Position numbers and translations under genes: made by a program
Notes under the pieces: model-generated
What the model saw: the letters and a program-made list of their open reading frames with translations, nothing else
What the model was told of the DNA's origin: nothing
Database searches by the model: none
Assembly (NCBI RefSeq): GCF_004306155.1
Contig: NZ_BIMR01000007.1
Span: 1-55,744, forward strand
DNA from: Cellulomonas biazotea
Lineage (GTDB): Bacteria; Actinomycetota; Actinomycetes; Actinomycetales; Cellulomonadaceae
Length of the DNA stretch: 55,744 nt
Direction: 5' to 3'
Shown: piece after piece, positions 18,661 through 26,988 of the stretch
Layout of the letters: every line of letters begins with the position of its first letter
Position numbering within the stretch: position 1 is the first letter of the stretch

Positions 18661-19749
18661 GTGGCTGAGGTCGACGCACGGTGGGTGCGGTTGCTCGCGC
18701 TTCGTCAGGGGCTCGGGGACGCGGAGGTAGAGGACGAGGCGGCCTCGCTGGTTGCGCAGTTCCAGGTCGAGGCGGAGGAGTCGGTCCTCGAACTCGCCTT
18801 GAGCGCGTTGTCGCACGATGATCCGTGGCATCGGCAAGCGGCTGCATGGGTCCTCGGACAGTTCGGGTTCCCGGAGGGACGGCCCTTCGGTGCACGGGTG
18901 CTTCCCGAGGTGCTGCGTGCGGCCCGCGCGGAGCGGGACGATGACGTCCGCGAGGACCTGGTAGCCGCCCTGGGCGACGCGCAGGACGCCGCGTGGCTCG
19001 ACGACCTGCTGTCGTTCGCGGGAGACCCGGCTCCCGGCGTGCGCCGGGCAGTGGCGAGCCACGTTCCGGGCATGCCATACGCCGACCCGTTGCCTGATCG
19101 GGCCATCGACGCGCTGATCATGCTCTCGACGGACACCGACCCGCGGGTGCGCGACTGGGCGACGTTCGGTCTGGGTACCCAGTCGTCGCAGGACTCGTCC
19201 GAAATCCGCGCCGCTCTGCTCGCGCGGCTGGACGACGAGGACGCGGACGCGGCAGCAGAGGCGCTGGTCGGGCTGGCCCGCCGAGGGGCCCCGGAGGCGC
19301 TGGTCCGGGTCCGGGCTCTACTCGAGGAGCCCGACGGGCCCATCACGCTGTTGGTGCTCGAGGCGGCGGCAGAACTCGCCGACCCCATGCTGATGCCGGC
19401 GTTGGAAGCGCTGGCACTGGAGTGGGACGGCGACGAGGACCAGCACACCGAGGCTGTCGCGTTCGCGCTCACCAGGTGCGACCCAGAGGCACCCGAGTCG
19501 GCGAGGCAGATTGAACAGCAGATCGTCACCGCGGTCGACGAGCGCGCCGCAGGCACGGGGTGGTCGCTCGCAATGACGGGCGCCTACCCGCGCACGCTGG
19601 CGTGGCCCCGTCGTCCCGACGATGCGGTTGACGAGTCGGTCGAGCCAGACGCCTTGTGGGAGGGATGCGCCCCGGGCAGGTTGGAGATCGACGCCGTCGT
19701 GACTCGGTGCGTCGCCCTGATCCACGAGGCTATGGCCCGTCGGGATTGA
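18661..19749 (+). CDS. HEAT-repeat protein
   Basis: All-helical repeat protein of about 362 residues with no signal peptide. Several HEAT/PBS-lyase-like units are visible: SHDDPWHRQAAAWVLGQF, DDDVREDLVAALGDAQDAA, DPAPGVRRAVASHVPG, DTDPRVRDWATFGLGTQSSQ and DEDADAAAEALVGLARRGAP. These repeats usually form protein-binding solenoids; no enzymatic domain is present. The C-terminal ~80 residues are not repeat-like. The start is GTG 18661, supported by the TACCGT hexamer; upstream in-frame codons cross the direct repeats. Third-position GC is lower than in neighbours, so it may be acquired. Partner unknown. Confidence 0.8.
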   Translation: MAEVDARWVRLLALRQGLGDAEVEDEAASLVAQFQVEAEESVLELALSALSHDDPWHRQAAAWVLGQFGFPEGRPFGARVLPEVLRAARAERDDDVREDLVAALGDAQDAAWLDDLLSFAGDPAPGVRRAVASHVPGMPYADPLPDRAIDALIMLSTDTDPRVRDWATFGLGTQSSQDSSEIRAALLARLDDEDADAAAEALVGLARRGAPEALVRVRALLEEPDGPITLLVLEAAAELADPMLMPALEALALEWDGDEDQHTEAVAFALTRCDPEAPESARQIEQQIVTAVDERAAGTGWSLAMTGAYPRTLAWPRRPDDAVDESVEPDALWEGCAPGRLEIDAVVTRCVALIHEAMARRD

Positions 19750-19938
19750 GAGTCCTGCTCGAGCCGCGGACCGGGCTCAGCACCGTGGTCCGTGGGTCGT
19801 CATCGTCGTCCCGTACAACGGGGATCTCTCGGTGCTCACCGCACCCACAGGGGCGCTCCTGATCCAGGCGCTCGGACCGCCCGCCCGCCCCGGCTGCTCG
19901 CAGCCCAACACGAGCCGCTCGAGGACTTGGACAAGTTC

Positions 19939-19959
19939 GTGAGACGACGCGCGTCTCAC
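19939..19959. other. Palindrome in a gene-poor stretch (19750-20091)
   Basis: The ~340 nt between the HEAT-repeat gene and the GNAT gene hold no ORF I can support. They contain one perfect 8-bp inverted repeat, GTGAGACG / CGTCTCAC, with a 5-nt spacer. It could be a weak terminator or a protein site; no T-run follows. Confidence 0.45.
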
Positions 19960-20091
19960 CATCCTGTCCAGTCCCACGTCAGGCCGCTTCGGCTTGACAG
20001 AACTGGTCCGATCAGCGGCTGCGGGTGGGGTGCCCGGTCCGATGGCGTCCCCGATCGCGACACGTCGGCCACGGGGACACCGCGGGCCGGC

Positions 20092-20607
20092 TCAGAGGTG
20101 CCGGACGGTCAGCATGCTGCGGCCATGGGTGGACTCCGCCAGAACCGTGCCCGTCTCGTCGAACTCGAGCTTCTCCAGGACCCGGCGCGACGCCACGTTC
20201 CAGTCCCACACGGTCGCCCACAGCCGGGGGCAGCCCGACTCGCGCGCCCACTCGACCACCGCCCGGCCCGCCTCGGTGGCGTAGCCGCGGCCATGCGCCG
20301 CCCGCAACAGCTCGAAGGCCAGCTCGGGCTCGTCGGACCGCTCGCTGCCGTGCAGGGTCAGGCCGCAGTACCCGATCAGCTCGGCCGTGGCCCTGCGGTG
20401 CACGGCAAGAAGCCCCGGCTCACCGTCGACGCCTGCGGCGATGTCCGCCACGGTCGGCCGGCCGTGCGCGTCGATCCGCCGGTGCTCCGGCACCCGTGGA
20501 TCCCGCTCGGTCCAGAGCCGGCGGTACGTCGCGGCCTCCTCCACCCTGCGGGGCCGCAGCACGAGGCGATCGGTCTCGAGGGTGTCGGGCACGCGGATCG
20601 GCGCCAT
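20092..20607 (-). CDS. GNAT N-acetyltransferase, RimJ/RimL type
   Basis: Acetyl-CoA-dependent acetyltransferase of 171 residues. The fold begins with LETDRLVLRPRRVEEA, has the acetyl-CoA binding turn HGRGYATEAGRAVVEWAR (motif A, RGYATE) and ends with VWDWNVASRRVLEKLEFDE (motif B, NxxSxRVLEKLGF-like). This subfamily acetylates ribosomal protein N-termini, antibiotics or other amines; substrate not predictable. Divergent from another GNAT gene with only 38 nt between starts. A CACCAT hexamer 6 nt before the ATG suggests a leaderless transcript. Confidence 0.85.
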   Translation of the reverse strand: MAPIRVPDTLETDRLVLRPRRVEEAATYRRLWTERDPRVPEHRRIDAHGRPTVADIAAGVDGEPGLLAVHRRATAELIGYCGLTLHGSERSDEPELAFELLRAAHGRGYATEAGRAVVEWARESGCPRLWATVWDWNVASRRVLEKLEFDETGTVLAESTHGRSMLTVRHL

Positions 20608-20645
20608 GCGGCGATGGTGTCACGTGCCGTGCCAGGATCGCGGGC

Positions 20646-21128
20646 GTGATGCTCCGCGATGCGACCGGCGACGACATCGACCTGCTCCACGACCTGCTCC
20701 TCGAGGCGTTCAACTGGGACGGGACGCAGCGGTTCACCCGCGCCGAGGTCGTCGCAGACGCCCACACCCACCGCTACCTCGGAGGGTGGAAGCGCCCGGA
20801 CGACTTCGGGCTCGTCGCGACTGACGACGCCGGCTGCCCGCTCGGAGCCGTCTGGGCGCGCGCCCTGCCCGCCGCCACGCCGGGCTACGGCTACGTCGCG
20901 GACGACGTCCCGGAGCTCGGCATGGCCGTCGCCCGACCCCATCACGGCCGGGGCGTGGGGACCGCGCTGCTGGCCGGCTGCCTCGAGCAGGCCAACGGCC
21001 TCGGGTGGCGGGCCGTGAGTCTGAGCGTCGAAGACGGGAATGCCGCCGCTCGCGCCCTCTACTCCCGGCACGGCTTCGTGGTGGTCGGCCGCAACGGAGG
21101 CTCCGACACCATGCTGCGCGAGCTCTGA
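20646..21128 (+). CDS. GNAT N-acetyltransferase
   Basis: Acetyltransferase of about 160 residues: N-terminal LRDATGDDIDLLHDLLLEAF, acetyl-CoA loop ARPHHGRGVGTALLAGCLEQ (Q/RxxGxG/A motif as HGRGVG) and C-terminal LSVEDGNAAARALYSRHGFV, the GNAT motif B. Start GTG 20646 or the adjacent ATG 20649; a CAGGAT hexamer ends 7 nt before the GTG. Divergent from the RimJ/RimL-type gene. The HRYLGGWKRPDD segment recurs in the GNAT remnant near 30070. The next gene begins 19 nt after its stop. Substrate unknown. Confidence 0.85.
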   Translation: MMLRDATGDDIDLLHDLLLEAFNWDGTQRFTRAEVVADAHTHRYLGGWKRPDDFGLVATDDAGCPLGAVWARALPAATPGYGYVADDVPELGMAVARPHHGRGVGTALLAGCLEQANGLGWRAVSLSVEDGNAAARALYSRHGFVVVGRNGGSDTMLREL

Positions 21129-21147
21129 GCACGCCGAGGTCGTGACG

Positions 21148-22314
21148 GTGCGAGTGCTGCTGGACCAGTCGGTCGGCGTCCACTATGGGTACATGGCGAT
21201 CGAGCCGTTCGGCGCCGGCCTCACTGCCGAGCTGCTCCAAGCACGGGGCGGCCAGCGGAACGGGCTGTGCGGGGCGACGTTCCCCGGAGCGCTGTCGTTC
21301 GTCGTCGGGCTGCACACCGGGTCCGTCCCGGTCCGCATCGAGCTCCACGACGACGCCCCGCCGCCCGAACCCGACTGGGAGGACGTCGTCGAGGCCTCGC
21401 TGACCCCCGTCGAGGGCGAGCCGTACGCGCTCACCTCGTTCGGCCACGCGGAGCCGCTCGACCTGCCCACCGACAGGTCCCTGCGCGCCCGCTGGAGTGC
21501 GCACGGGATGGACGAGTCCCATCGCGGGGGACCCGGGGAGGGGGAGCAGCCGCTCGACCGGTACCTCCTGCAGCTCTGGCCCGCTCCGCCCGCCGCCGAC
21601 ACGGTGGTGCGGTGGGGCAGCGAGGCGGCCCGGTACTGGCACGGCGTCGCCGAGCGGACGCCCCCGCCGCCGACACCGGAGGAACGCGCGCGTGCGCGGA
21701 TCGCTCAGGAGGCGTCGGACCGGGCCCGCGACGAGGCTGCGCGTCGCGCGCGGCTCGAGCGCGAGGAGACCGACGCCTGGGGTGGTCGGCCACCGAGCGA
21801 CGACCTCCGGGCCTGGGGGTGGCGCGCCCGCCAGCTCGCGGGGCAGGACCGCGACCTCGTCGACGCGATCGCCGGGCTCGACCCCGAGCAGCAGCGTGCC
21901 GTCGCGACCTGGGCGGCGACCCGGGCCTGCGAACGGGCCGGGATCCTCGACCGGCCCGGGCTCGCCACGGCACTCGCCGACATCGCACGCGGTGCGACGC
22001 CGGCCGCACCCTGGACGGGCTTCGGCGAGGCGTGGGACGCCCTGTTCCCGGCAGAGCCCGACGACGAGGACGGCGCCGGCGCGTCCGGACCGGTGGCCGC
22101 GGCCGTCGCGACGATCTCGCTGGGGCCGGCGGCCGCGGCACGGACGCCACTCGCACCCGAGGCCGCGGCGATCGACGCCGTCCTCGCGGCCGCGGACCCG
22201 CACCCTGGCACGGCGGCAGCAGGAGCGGTCGACGGTCTCGGGTCAGGGGCGCTCGACCGCGACGCCTGCTTCGCCGAGGCGCTCGTGGTGGTGCGGTCGC
22301 TCGCCACGCGGTGA
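21148..22314 (+). CDS. Uncharacterised actinobacterial protein with Arg/Glu-rich helical middle
   Basis: About 388 residues, no signal peptide or membrane segment. The N-terminal ~170 residues form a mixed alpha/beta domain (QRNGLCGATFPGALSFVVGL, then PEPDWEDVVEASLTP and PLDRYLLQLWPAPP). A charged helix rich in Arg, Glu and Ala (about 185-225) follows, then a helical C-terminal part (RDLVDAIAGLDPEQQRAVATWAATRACE). I recall related proteins in streptomycetes, all of unknown function. I chose GTG 21148 because GAGG lies 8 nt before it; GTG 21142 is an alternative. It follows the GNAT gene by 19 nt and may share its transcript. Confidence 0.65.
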   Translation: MRVLLDQSVGVHYGYMAIEPFGAGLTAELLQARGGQRNGLCGATFPGALSFVVGLHTGSVPVRIELHDDAPPPEPDWEDVVEASLTPVEGEPYALTSFGHAEPLDLPTDRSLRARWSAHGMDESHRGGPGEGEQPLDRYLLQLWPAPPAADTVVRWGSEAARYWHGVAERTPPPPTPEERARARIAQEASDRARDEAARRARLEREETDAWGGRPPSDDLRAWGWRARQLAGQDRDLVDAIAGLDPEQQRAVATWAATRACERAGILDRPGLATALADIARGATPAAPWTGFGEAWDALFPAEPDDEDGAGASGPVAAAVATISLGPAAAARTPLAPEAAAIDAVLAAADPHPGTAAAGAVDGLGSGALDRDACFAEALVVVRSLATR

Positions 22315-22392
22315 CGCGGGCGGCCGCAGCTGTCACTAGCAAAGCGGTCCCGCGCGGCAGGTCGACGTCGGCGGTCGTGGGAGTGTGTCGTC

Positions 22393-23094
22393 GTGGACGC
22401 CTACCCGCTGCCGCCGGTACCCGGCCGGGTGCCGGCGCGTGAGCGCACTGTCCACGTCGTGACGCACCCGGAGGCCACCCACCATGTCGACGGTGTGGTC
22501 GGTGGCCAGTTCGACTCGACCCTGACCCTGCGCGGGGAACGTGAGGCTGTGGCGATCGCCGCTGCGCTGCGCGCACGCATCAGCACGGTGGGGCGGGTCA
22601 CCGTCGCCACGTCCGACCTGCGGCGCACGCGTCAGACCGCCGCGACGATCGGTGAGGCCCTGGGCGTCGAACCGGTGCTCGACCCCCGGCTGCGCGAGAA
22701 GTCCTACGGGGAGGCGGGTGGGCGCCCGCAGGCGTGGCTCGACGCCCGCTTCGTGCCGCCGCCCGCCGTCGGAGACCGTCTCCGCCACCACGAGGGTGTG
22801 GCCGGCGCGGAGACCCGGCTCGACGTCGCCGTTCGCGCCTACGCATCGATGACCGACCTTCTCCTGCACGACGTCGACGAGCTGGTCGTCGTGACCCACG
22901 GGTTCACCGCCGGCCTGCTCGTCGCGGCCTGGATCGGCATGCCGGTCGAGGCTGCCGGCCACGTCGCGTTCCCGGTGCCGTCGGGAAGCATCACGACGCT
23001 CCGTGAGGACGGGTACTTCCACAACCGCGCCGTCGTCACCGTCGGCGAGGTCGACCACCTGCGCACTGTGGACACTCATGACCGCCGGAGCTGA
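22393..23094 (+). CDS. Histidine phosphatase superfamily protein with altered RHG motif
   Basis: Phosphoglycerate-mutase-like fold of 233 residues. Catalytic His25 lies in VVTHPEATHH, so the usual RHG(E) motif reads THP(E): the phosphate-binding Arg is Thr and Gly is Pro. Other elements are retained: TSDLRRTRQTAATIGEALG (second Arg), LREKSYGEAGGRP, and VVVTHGFTAGLL with the second catalytic His. This suggests an altered phospho-substrate or weak activity. Start GTG 22393, with GAGTGT ending 6 nt before it (leaderless candidate). Flanked by genes of unknown function; role unknown. Confidence 0.8.
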   Translation: MDAYPLPPVPGRVPARERTVHVVTHPEATHHVDGVVGGQFDSTLTLRGEREAVAIAAALRARISTVGRVTVATSDLRRTRQTAATIGEALGVEPVLDPRLREKSYGEAGGRPQAWLDARFVPPPAVGDRLRHHEGVAGAETRLDVAVRAYASMTDLLLHDVDELVVVTHGFTAGLLVAAWIGMPVEAAGHVAFPVPSGSITTLREDGYFHNRAVVTVGEVDHLRTVDTHDRRS

Positions 23095-23136
23095 GTTCAT
23101 CGAGACGCTCGGTGATCGCGTCTTCCTGGTAGGTGA

Positions 23137-23457
23137 GTGATCGTGGCCGGCAGTTTCTTTCTCGCGGACGGACGGGAGTGGCACTCGTCGTCGTCGACGT
23201 TCTTCTGGGTGCTCGACGCCCTGGCGAACCACACAACAGACAAGGTTCTCGCCGACCACCTGCTGGAGCTCATCGAGTTCAACGTCGGATTCTTCGGTGT
23301 CGAAGAGCTGGCAGACGATCAACGCGTCGAGCTGCTGTCCCTCGTGGGTCGGTTGCTGAAGATGGTGCGGGCAATCCCGGTCGACGAGCCGTATCGCGAC
23401 TCTTTCATCGCTCAGGTCGATGAACTCGCAACCCTGGCAGCCGCACCGCGCCCCTGA
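23137..23457 (+). CDS. Small uncharacterised acidic protein
   Basis: A 106-residue, mostly helical, acidic protein: FFLADGREWHSSSSTFFWVL, then LADHLLELIEFNVGFFGVEE. No known catalytic motif. Codon use is less GC-extreme than neighbours (for example gaa, gat, att), hinting at recent acquisition. I recall similar small proteins in streptomycetes, some beside toxin genes, so an immunity-like role is conceivable but unproven. Start GTG 23137 or 23143; AGG sits 9 nt before the second. Confidence 0.55.
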   Translation: MIVAGSFFLADGREWHSSSSTFFWVLDALANHTTDKVLADHLLELIEFNVGFFGVEELADDQRVELLSLVGRLLKMVRAIPVDEPYRDSFIAQVDELATLAAAPRP

Positions 23458-23655
23458 GCACGGCGCCATCGTCAGCCCGGTGAACGTCCATTCCGCGCGC
23501 GGGGCCGTAGACCCTTTCCGAGGATTCGGACAACCAGGCCCACGTCCGGGGCCCCCCGGAGGGCCGTGCACAGCTCGCGCGCCCGCCGCGTCCTCGACGA
23601 CACCGGCGGCATGCGGCCGCCTGCACTCGGCGAACGACGTGCCCGGTGAGCGCGG

Positions 23656-24189
23656 TCGGAGCGCGGAGTAGACCTCCATGTCGACCCGCCGCCCGCCGAT
23701 GACCTGGTGGCTGCGCAGCCGACCCTCGCGCTCGTAGCCGGCGTTCTCGGCGGTGCGGACCGACGCGACGTTCCAGGGCTCGATGTACAGCTCGACGCGG
23801 TGCAGCGCGGGCAGGCTCCAGGCGAACGCCGTCACGGCCCTCAGCGCATCGGCCGCGACGCCCCTCCCCCGCGCGCGCGGCGCGACGCCGTATCCCGCGG
23901 TGGCCCGGCCGTCCGCGACGTCCTTCACCCACAGCCCGACCTGCCCGACGGCGCGGTCGTCGGCGGCGGCGGCGACGCAGAAGGAGTACCCGGTGCCCGT
24001 GCGCAGCCGGTCGTGCTGGCGCTCGATCCACTCGACGGCCTGCTGCTCCGTCGCGTGGGCGACGAGCGTGCCGACCAGGGGGACGTAGGGGTCGGTGGCC
24101 AGGTCGCGGACCATCGCGGTGTCGCGCAGCTCGAACGCGCGGAGCCGGACGCCGCCGCACGCGGGCGCGACCGTCGGCATCGTCAGCAT
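23656..24189 (-). CDS. GNAT N-acetyltransferase (RimJ/RimL type) lacking a stop at the expected C-terminus
   Basis: Acetyltransferase domain of ~178 residues: VRLRAFELRDTAMVRDLATD, acetyl-CoA turn APRARGRGVAADALRAVTAF and VELYIEPWNVASVRTAENAG (motif B). It ends in MEVYSALR, where such proteins normally stop. No stop occurs in any of the three frames of this strand for the next ~180 nt. The gene's own frame stays open to 22336, antisense to the two plus-strand genes, so a stop mutation or indel has probably extended it. The reported end is the end of the homologous region. ATG 24189 has GATACT ending 7 nt before it, suggesting a leaderless start. Confidence 0.65.
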
Positions 24190-24265
24190 GCCGCCCAGTA
24201 TCGGACCGCGCCGGAACGCCGCCCCGGTGGGGCACCGACGGCGCGCCGCCTACCGGTCGGTGGGC

Positions 24266-25453
24266 TCAGACGGCGTGCGCGTGACCGACGCTCGCGCGGC
24301 TCGACCAGTAGCTCCACCCGCCGCCGCTGAGCGTGCCGATCACGACGGGCGCCTCCGAGGCAGTGCCGGCGTCGTTCGTGCGGTGCCACCACAGGAGCGA
24401 CCCGCCGTCGGGCTGGGCGTGCATGGTGACGACGTCGTCGCGCCCGTCGCCGTCGACGTCGGCGGCGTACTGGCGCGACAGGTAGAAGTCCCAGCCGCCC
24501 GCGTAGAGCCCGGTCAGGAGGGTCGGCTGGTCCGCGAACACCTCTCCGGCGGACGCGCGCGACCACAGGGCGATCCCGCCGCCCTGCTGCACCTGCACGC
24601 TCACGAGGTCGTCGCGCCCGTCGCCGTCGACGTCGGCGAGGAGCTCGCGACCGGCGGTGAACGACCACCGCTGCCCGGCCGGAGCCACGGTCGACGACGC
24701 GGCCGTGCGGAACGCCGAGCCCGTGCTGACGTGGATCGTGTGGCGCACGCCGTCGTCCCACGAGGACGACGACCCGGTGGAGTCGGGGACGGTGCTGACG
24801 AGGTCCGCCCGGCCGTCGCCGTCGGTGTCGCCGAGCGCGTACCGGACCTGGAAGAACGGCAGGAGCCACGGGCGCGCCGTGTCCTGCAGCTGGGCCCAGA
24901 GCTCGGGCGCGGCGAAGCCGGTCCCCGTGTTGTGGTGCACCCACACGTTGGTGCGGACGTCGCCGGGTGCGACCGGGTTGCTGTGCACGCTGACGACGTC
25001 GTCCAGGCCGTCGCCGTCGACGTCGCCGACGAGCTGGCGCGACGCGTCCCACGACCACCCGCCGGTGCGCAGCTCACCCCACACGTGCGGCGTGGGGTCG
25101 GGGCCGCCGCCGACGACCCACAGGAGCAGCCCGCCGTCGGGCTGACGGTGCGGCAGGAGCCAGTCCGGGCTGCCGTCGTCCGTGCCGGAGACGTCGCCGA
25201 AGTCGCCGGCCTCGGTGCGCGACGAGCCGAAGTCCCACCCGCCCGCGACCAGCGACGTCACCAGCTGCGGTCGGCCGAACGCGGGGTCGTCGGCCGCGAG
25301 CGGGACCTCCCACAGGTTCACGCCGCCGTACGGCAGCCAGTGCGTGATGTCGAGCGCGGGCGCGCCCGCGTCGTCCGCGGCGGCGGCCGGTGGGGCCCCC
25401 AGCGCGAGCATGCCCAGGACCGACAGGGCGACAAGTCCGATACGTCGTTGCAT
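24266..25453 (-). CDS. Secreted FG-GAP/VCBS repeat protein (beta-propeller)
   Basis: Exported protein of about 395 residues. Signal peptide 1-25 (MQRRIGLVALSVLGMLALGA...AAA). The mature protein carries repeats of GDVDGDGLDDVVSVHS, GDTDGDGRADLVSTVP, ADVDGDGRDDLVSVQ and ADVDGDGRDDVVTMH, the calcium-binding DxDGDGxDD loops of FG-GAP beta-propellers, alternating with GGWxxxxSRxL stretches. Probably binds calcium and acts as a cell-surface or secreted binding protein. Start ATG 25453 with GGAG 5 nt upstream; the frame is open further upstream but the signal peptide fixes the start. No fused enzyme domain. Confidence 0.8.
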   Translation of the reverse strand: MQRRIGLVALSVLGMLALGAPPAAAADDAGAPALDITHWLPYGGVNLWEVPLAADDPAFGRPQLVTSLVAGGWDFGSSRTEAGDFGDVSGTDDGSPDWLLPHRQPDGGLLLWVVGGGPDPTPHVWGELRTGGWSWDASRQLVGDVDGDGLDDVVSVHSNPVAPGDVRTNVWVHHNTGTGFAAPELWAQLQDTARPWLLPFFQVRYALGDTDGDGRADLVSTVPDSTGSSSSWDDGVRHTIHVSTGSAFRTAASSTVAPAGQRWSFTAGRELLADVDGDGRDDLVSVQVQQGGGIALWSRASAGEVFADQPTLLTGLYAGGWDFYLSRQYAADVDGDGRDDVVTMHAQPDGGSLLWWHRTNDAGTASEAPVVIGTLSGGGWSYWSSRASVGHAHAV

Positions 25454-25542
25454 CGCTGCTCCATCTCCGTGCCGGGAGTGGTCCTCCCGGAACCAACCTA
25501 GCCACCTCGGGGCGCCGCGGAAGACGCCCATGGGCACGTCGT

Positions 25543-26988
25543 TCACCTGGCGACCACCACCTCTCCGATGCCCGGACCGTCGAGGTCCGTCACGGGTCTG
25601 GTGAGGACGACCGTGGACTCGCCCGTGCGCGGGTCGTGCCGGGTGACGGACCACGTGGGCCCCCCTGTCCCGCACCCCGACTCCACGGTGTAGAGGAATC
25701 CCTCCACTCCCGCGACGACAAAGGTGGATCCGTCGTCGGCGGTCGAGAGCGGCGCCGTCGCCCGCCCCTCGCCGTCGAACCACGCGACGCCCGGGCACCG
25801 CGTCCCGGGCCACCCCCGGCCCTCACCGATCGACGCGGCGAAGACCCCGTCCGCCACCCGGACCGCCCACGCCGGGTACGGCTCACCGGGCGGGTACTCG
25901 CGCGTGGACGTCACCACCGGGTACCCGCTCGAGACGTCGACGACGACCGCCGTCACGACGACCGACAGCGTCGCGCCCTCACGTAGCGCGTAGCAGTTGA
26001 GCAGCAGGCGGGTCGGGCTGAACCAGAGCCCGGACTGGCAGCTCTCGTCCGCCGGCCGGTCCACCGCCATCGGCGCGCCGGGTGCGTCCGACGTCAGGTC
26101 GAGCACCGCGGGGCCCTGCCCGGTGCTGACGGCCGCGTACCGTCCCGTGGGGTCGACCACGAGGACGTCCGTGTCGTCGTCGTCGCCACCGGACCCGATC
26201 TGTCGAGCGTCTCCGGACGCCGGTAGCACCCACGCGCCGCCGAGCGGCCACGCTGAGGGCCATCGCTCCCAGACCTCGGTGCCGTCGGGCGTCACGTCGA
26301 CGAAGCCCACTCGATCCGGGAGGCCGCGGCTGTCGTCGGTCACCGCCCCGGTGAGCAGGTCGAGGCGGGCCCGGTGGTGCTGCTCGCCCGAGCCGCTCAC
26401 CACGACGAAGGAGGCCCCCGCGGGCCAGCGTTCCAGGGAGAACCCGGTCTCGGGACCGAGGCCCGACGGGTCCGGGTCGGCCGCGCGGTACACCTCGCCG
26501 GCCGGCGAGGACACGAAGACCGCGGTGTCCCGCACCGGGGCGTCCCCGAGGGCCGCGCCCGGCTCTCGAAGGTCGAGCTGGCTGACGACCCATCCGGCAC
26601 CCGCGGTCGCGAGCACGTCGGCAGTCAGCGGCCGGTAGGGCGGCAGCCCGGGCTCCTCGATCAGCGCCACGGGCGGCGTCGTCGGCACAGGTGTCGGGGT
26701 GGTCGACGGCTGCGGGCTGGTCGTGATGCGCGGGCTGGTCGTGACGTGCGGGCTGGGCGTCACCGCCGGCTCCACCTGCGGTCGCACCAGGTTGCCCACC
26801 AGGACGACCGCGACCCCGACCGCGACCGCCGCGACACCGAGCACCGTCTGCCGGGCGTGCCGGACCCTGCGCCGGCGCCGCACACCGGACAGTGCCCGCC
26901 CCCACGGTCCCTCGGTCCCCACCTGGGCGAGCGCCGCCGCGTCCGTGTCCGCCGCGGCACGCAGCACGTCGTGCAGGTCACGCTCCAC
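25543..26988 (-). CDS. Single-pass membrane protein, probable partner of the ECF sigma factor
   Basis: The 481-residue protein has a short cytoplasmic N-terminus (MERDLHDVLRAAADTD), one basic-flanked transmembrane helix (about 47-68, VLGVAAVAVGVAVVLVGNLV), a Thr/Pro-rich extracytoplasmic linker and a ~370-residue outer domain that looks like a beta-propeller-type fold. The gene overlaps the sigma gene by 11 nt, so the two are translationally coupled. That arrangement is typical of an anti-sigma or sensing partner, but no zinc anti-sigma HxxxCxxC motif is present, so inhibition would use another mechanism. GTG start with AGGAGG upstream. Confidence 0.7.
   Translation of the reverse strand: MERDLHDVLRAAADTDAAALAQVGTEGPWGRALSGVRRRRRVRHARQTVLGVAAVAVGVAVVLVGNLVRPQVEPAVTPSPHVTTSPRITTSPQPSTTPTPVPTTPPVALIEEPGLPPYRPLTADVLATAGAGWVVSQLDLREPGAALGDAPVRDTAVFVSSPAGEVYRAADPDPSGLGPETGFSLERWPAGASFVVVSGSGEQHHRARLDLLTGAVTDDSRGLPDRVGFVDVTPDGTEVWERWPSAWPLGGAWVLPASGDARQIGSGGDDDDTDVLVVDPTGRYAAVSTGQGPAVLDLTSDAPGAPMAVDRPADESCQSGLWFSPTRLLLNCYALREGATLSVVVTAVVVDVSSGYPVVTSTREYPPGEPYPAWAVRVADGVFAASIGEGRGWPGTRCPGVAWFDGEGRATAPLSTADDGSTFVVAGVEGFLYTVESGCGTGGPTWSVTRHDPRTGESTVVLTRPVTDLDGPGIGEVVVAR

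Noticed and set aside
22336-23655. The long continuation of the GNAT frame as a genuine 617-residue protein
   Set aside because: The added ~440 residues are low-complexity, antisense to two plausible genes, and not GNAT-like; treated as read-through after a lost stop.
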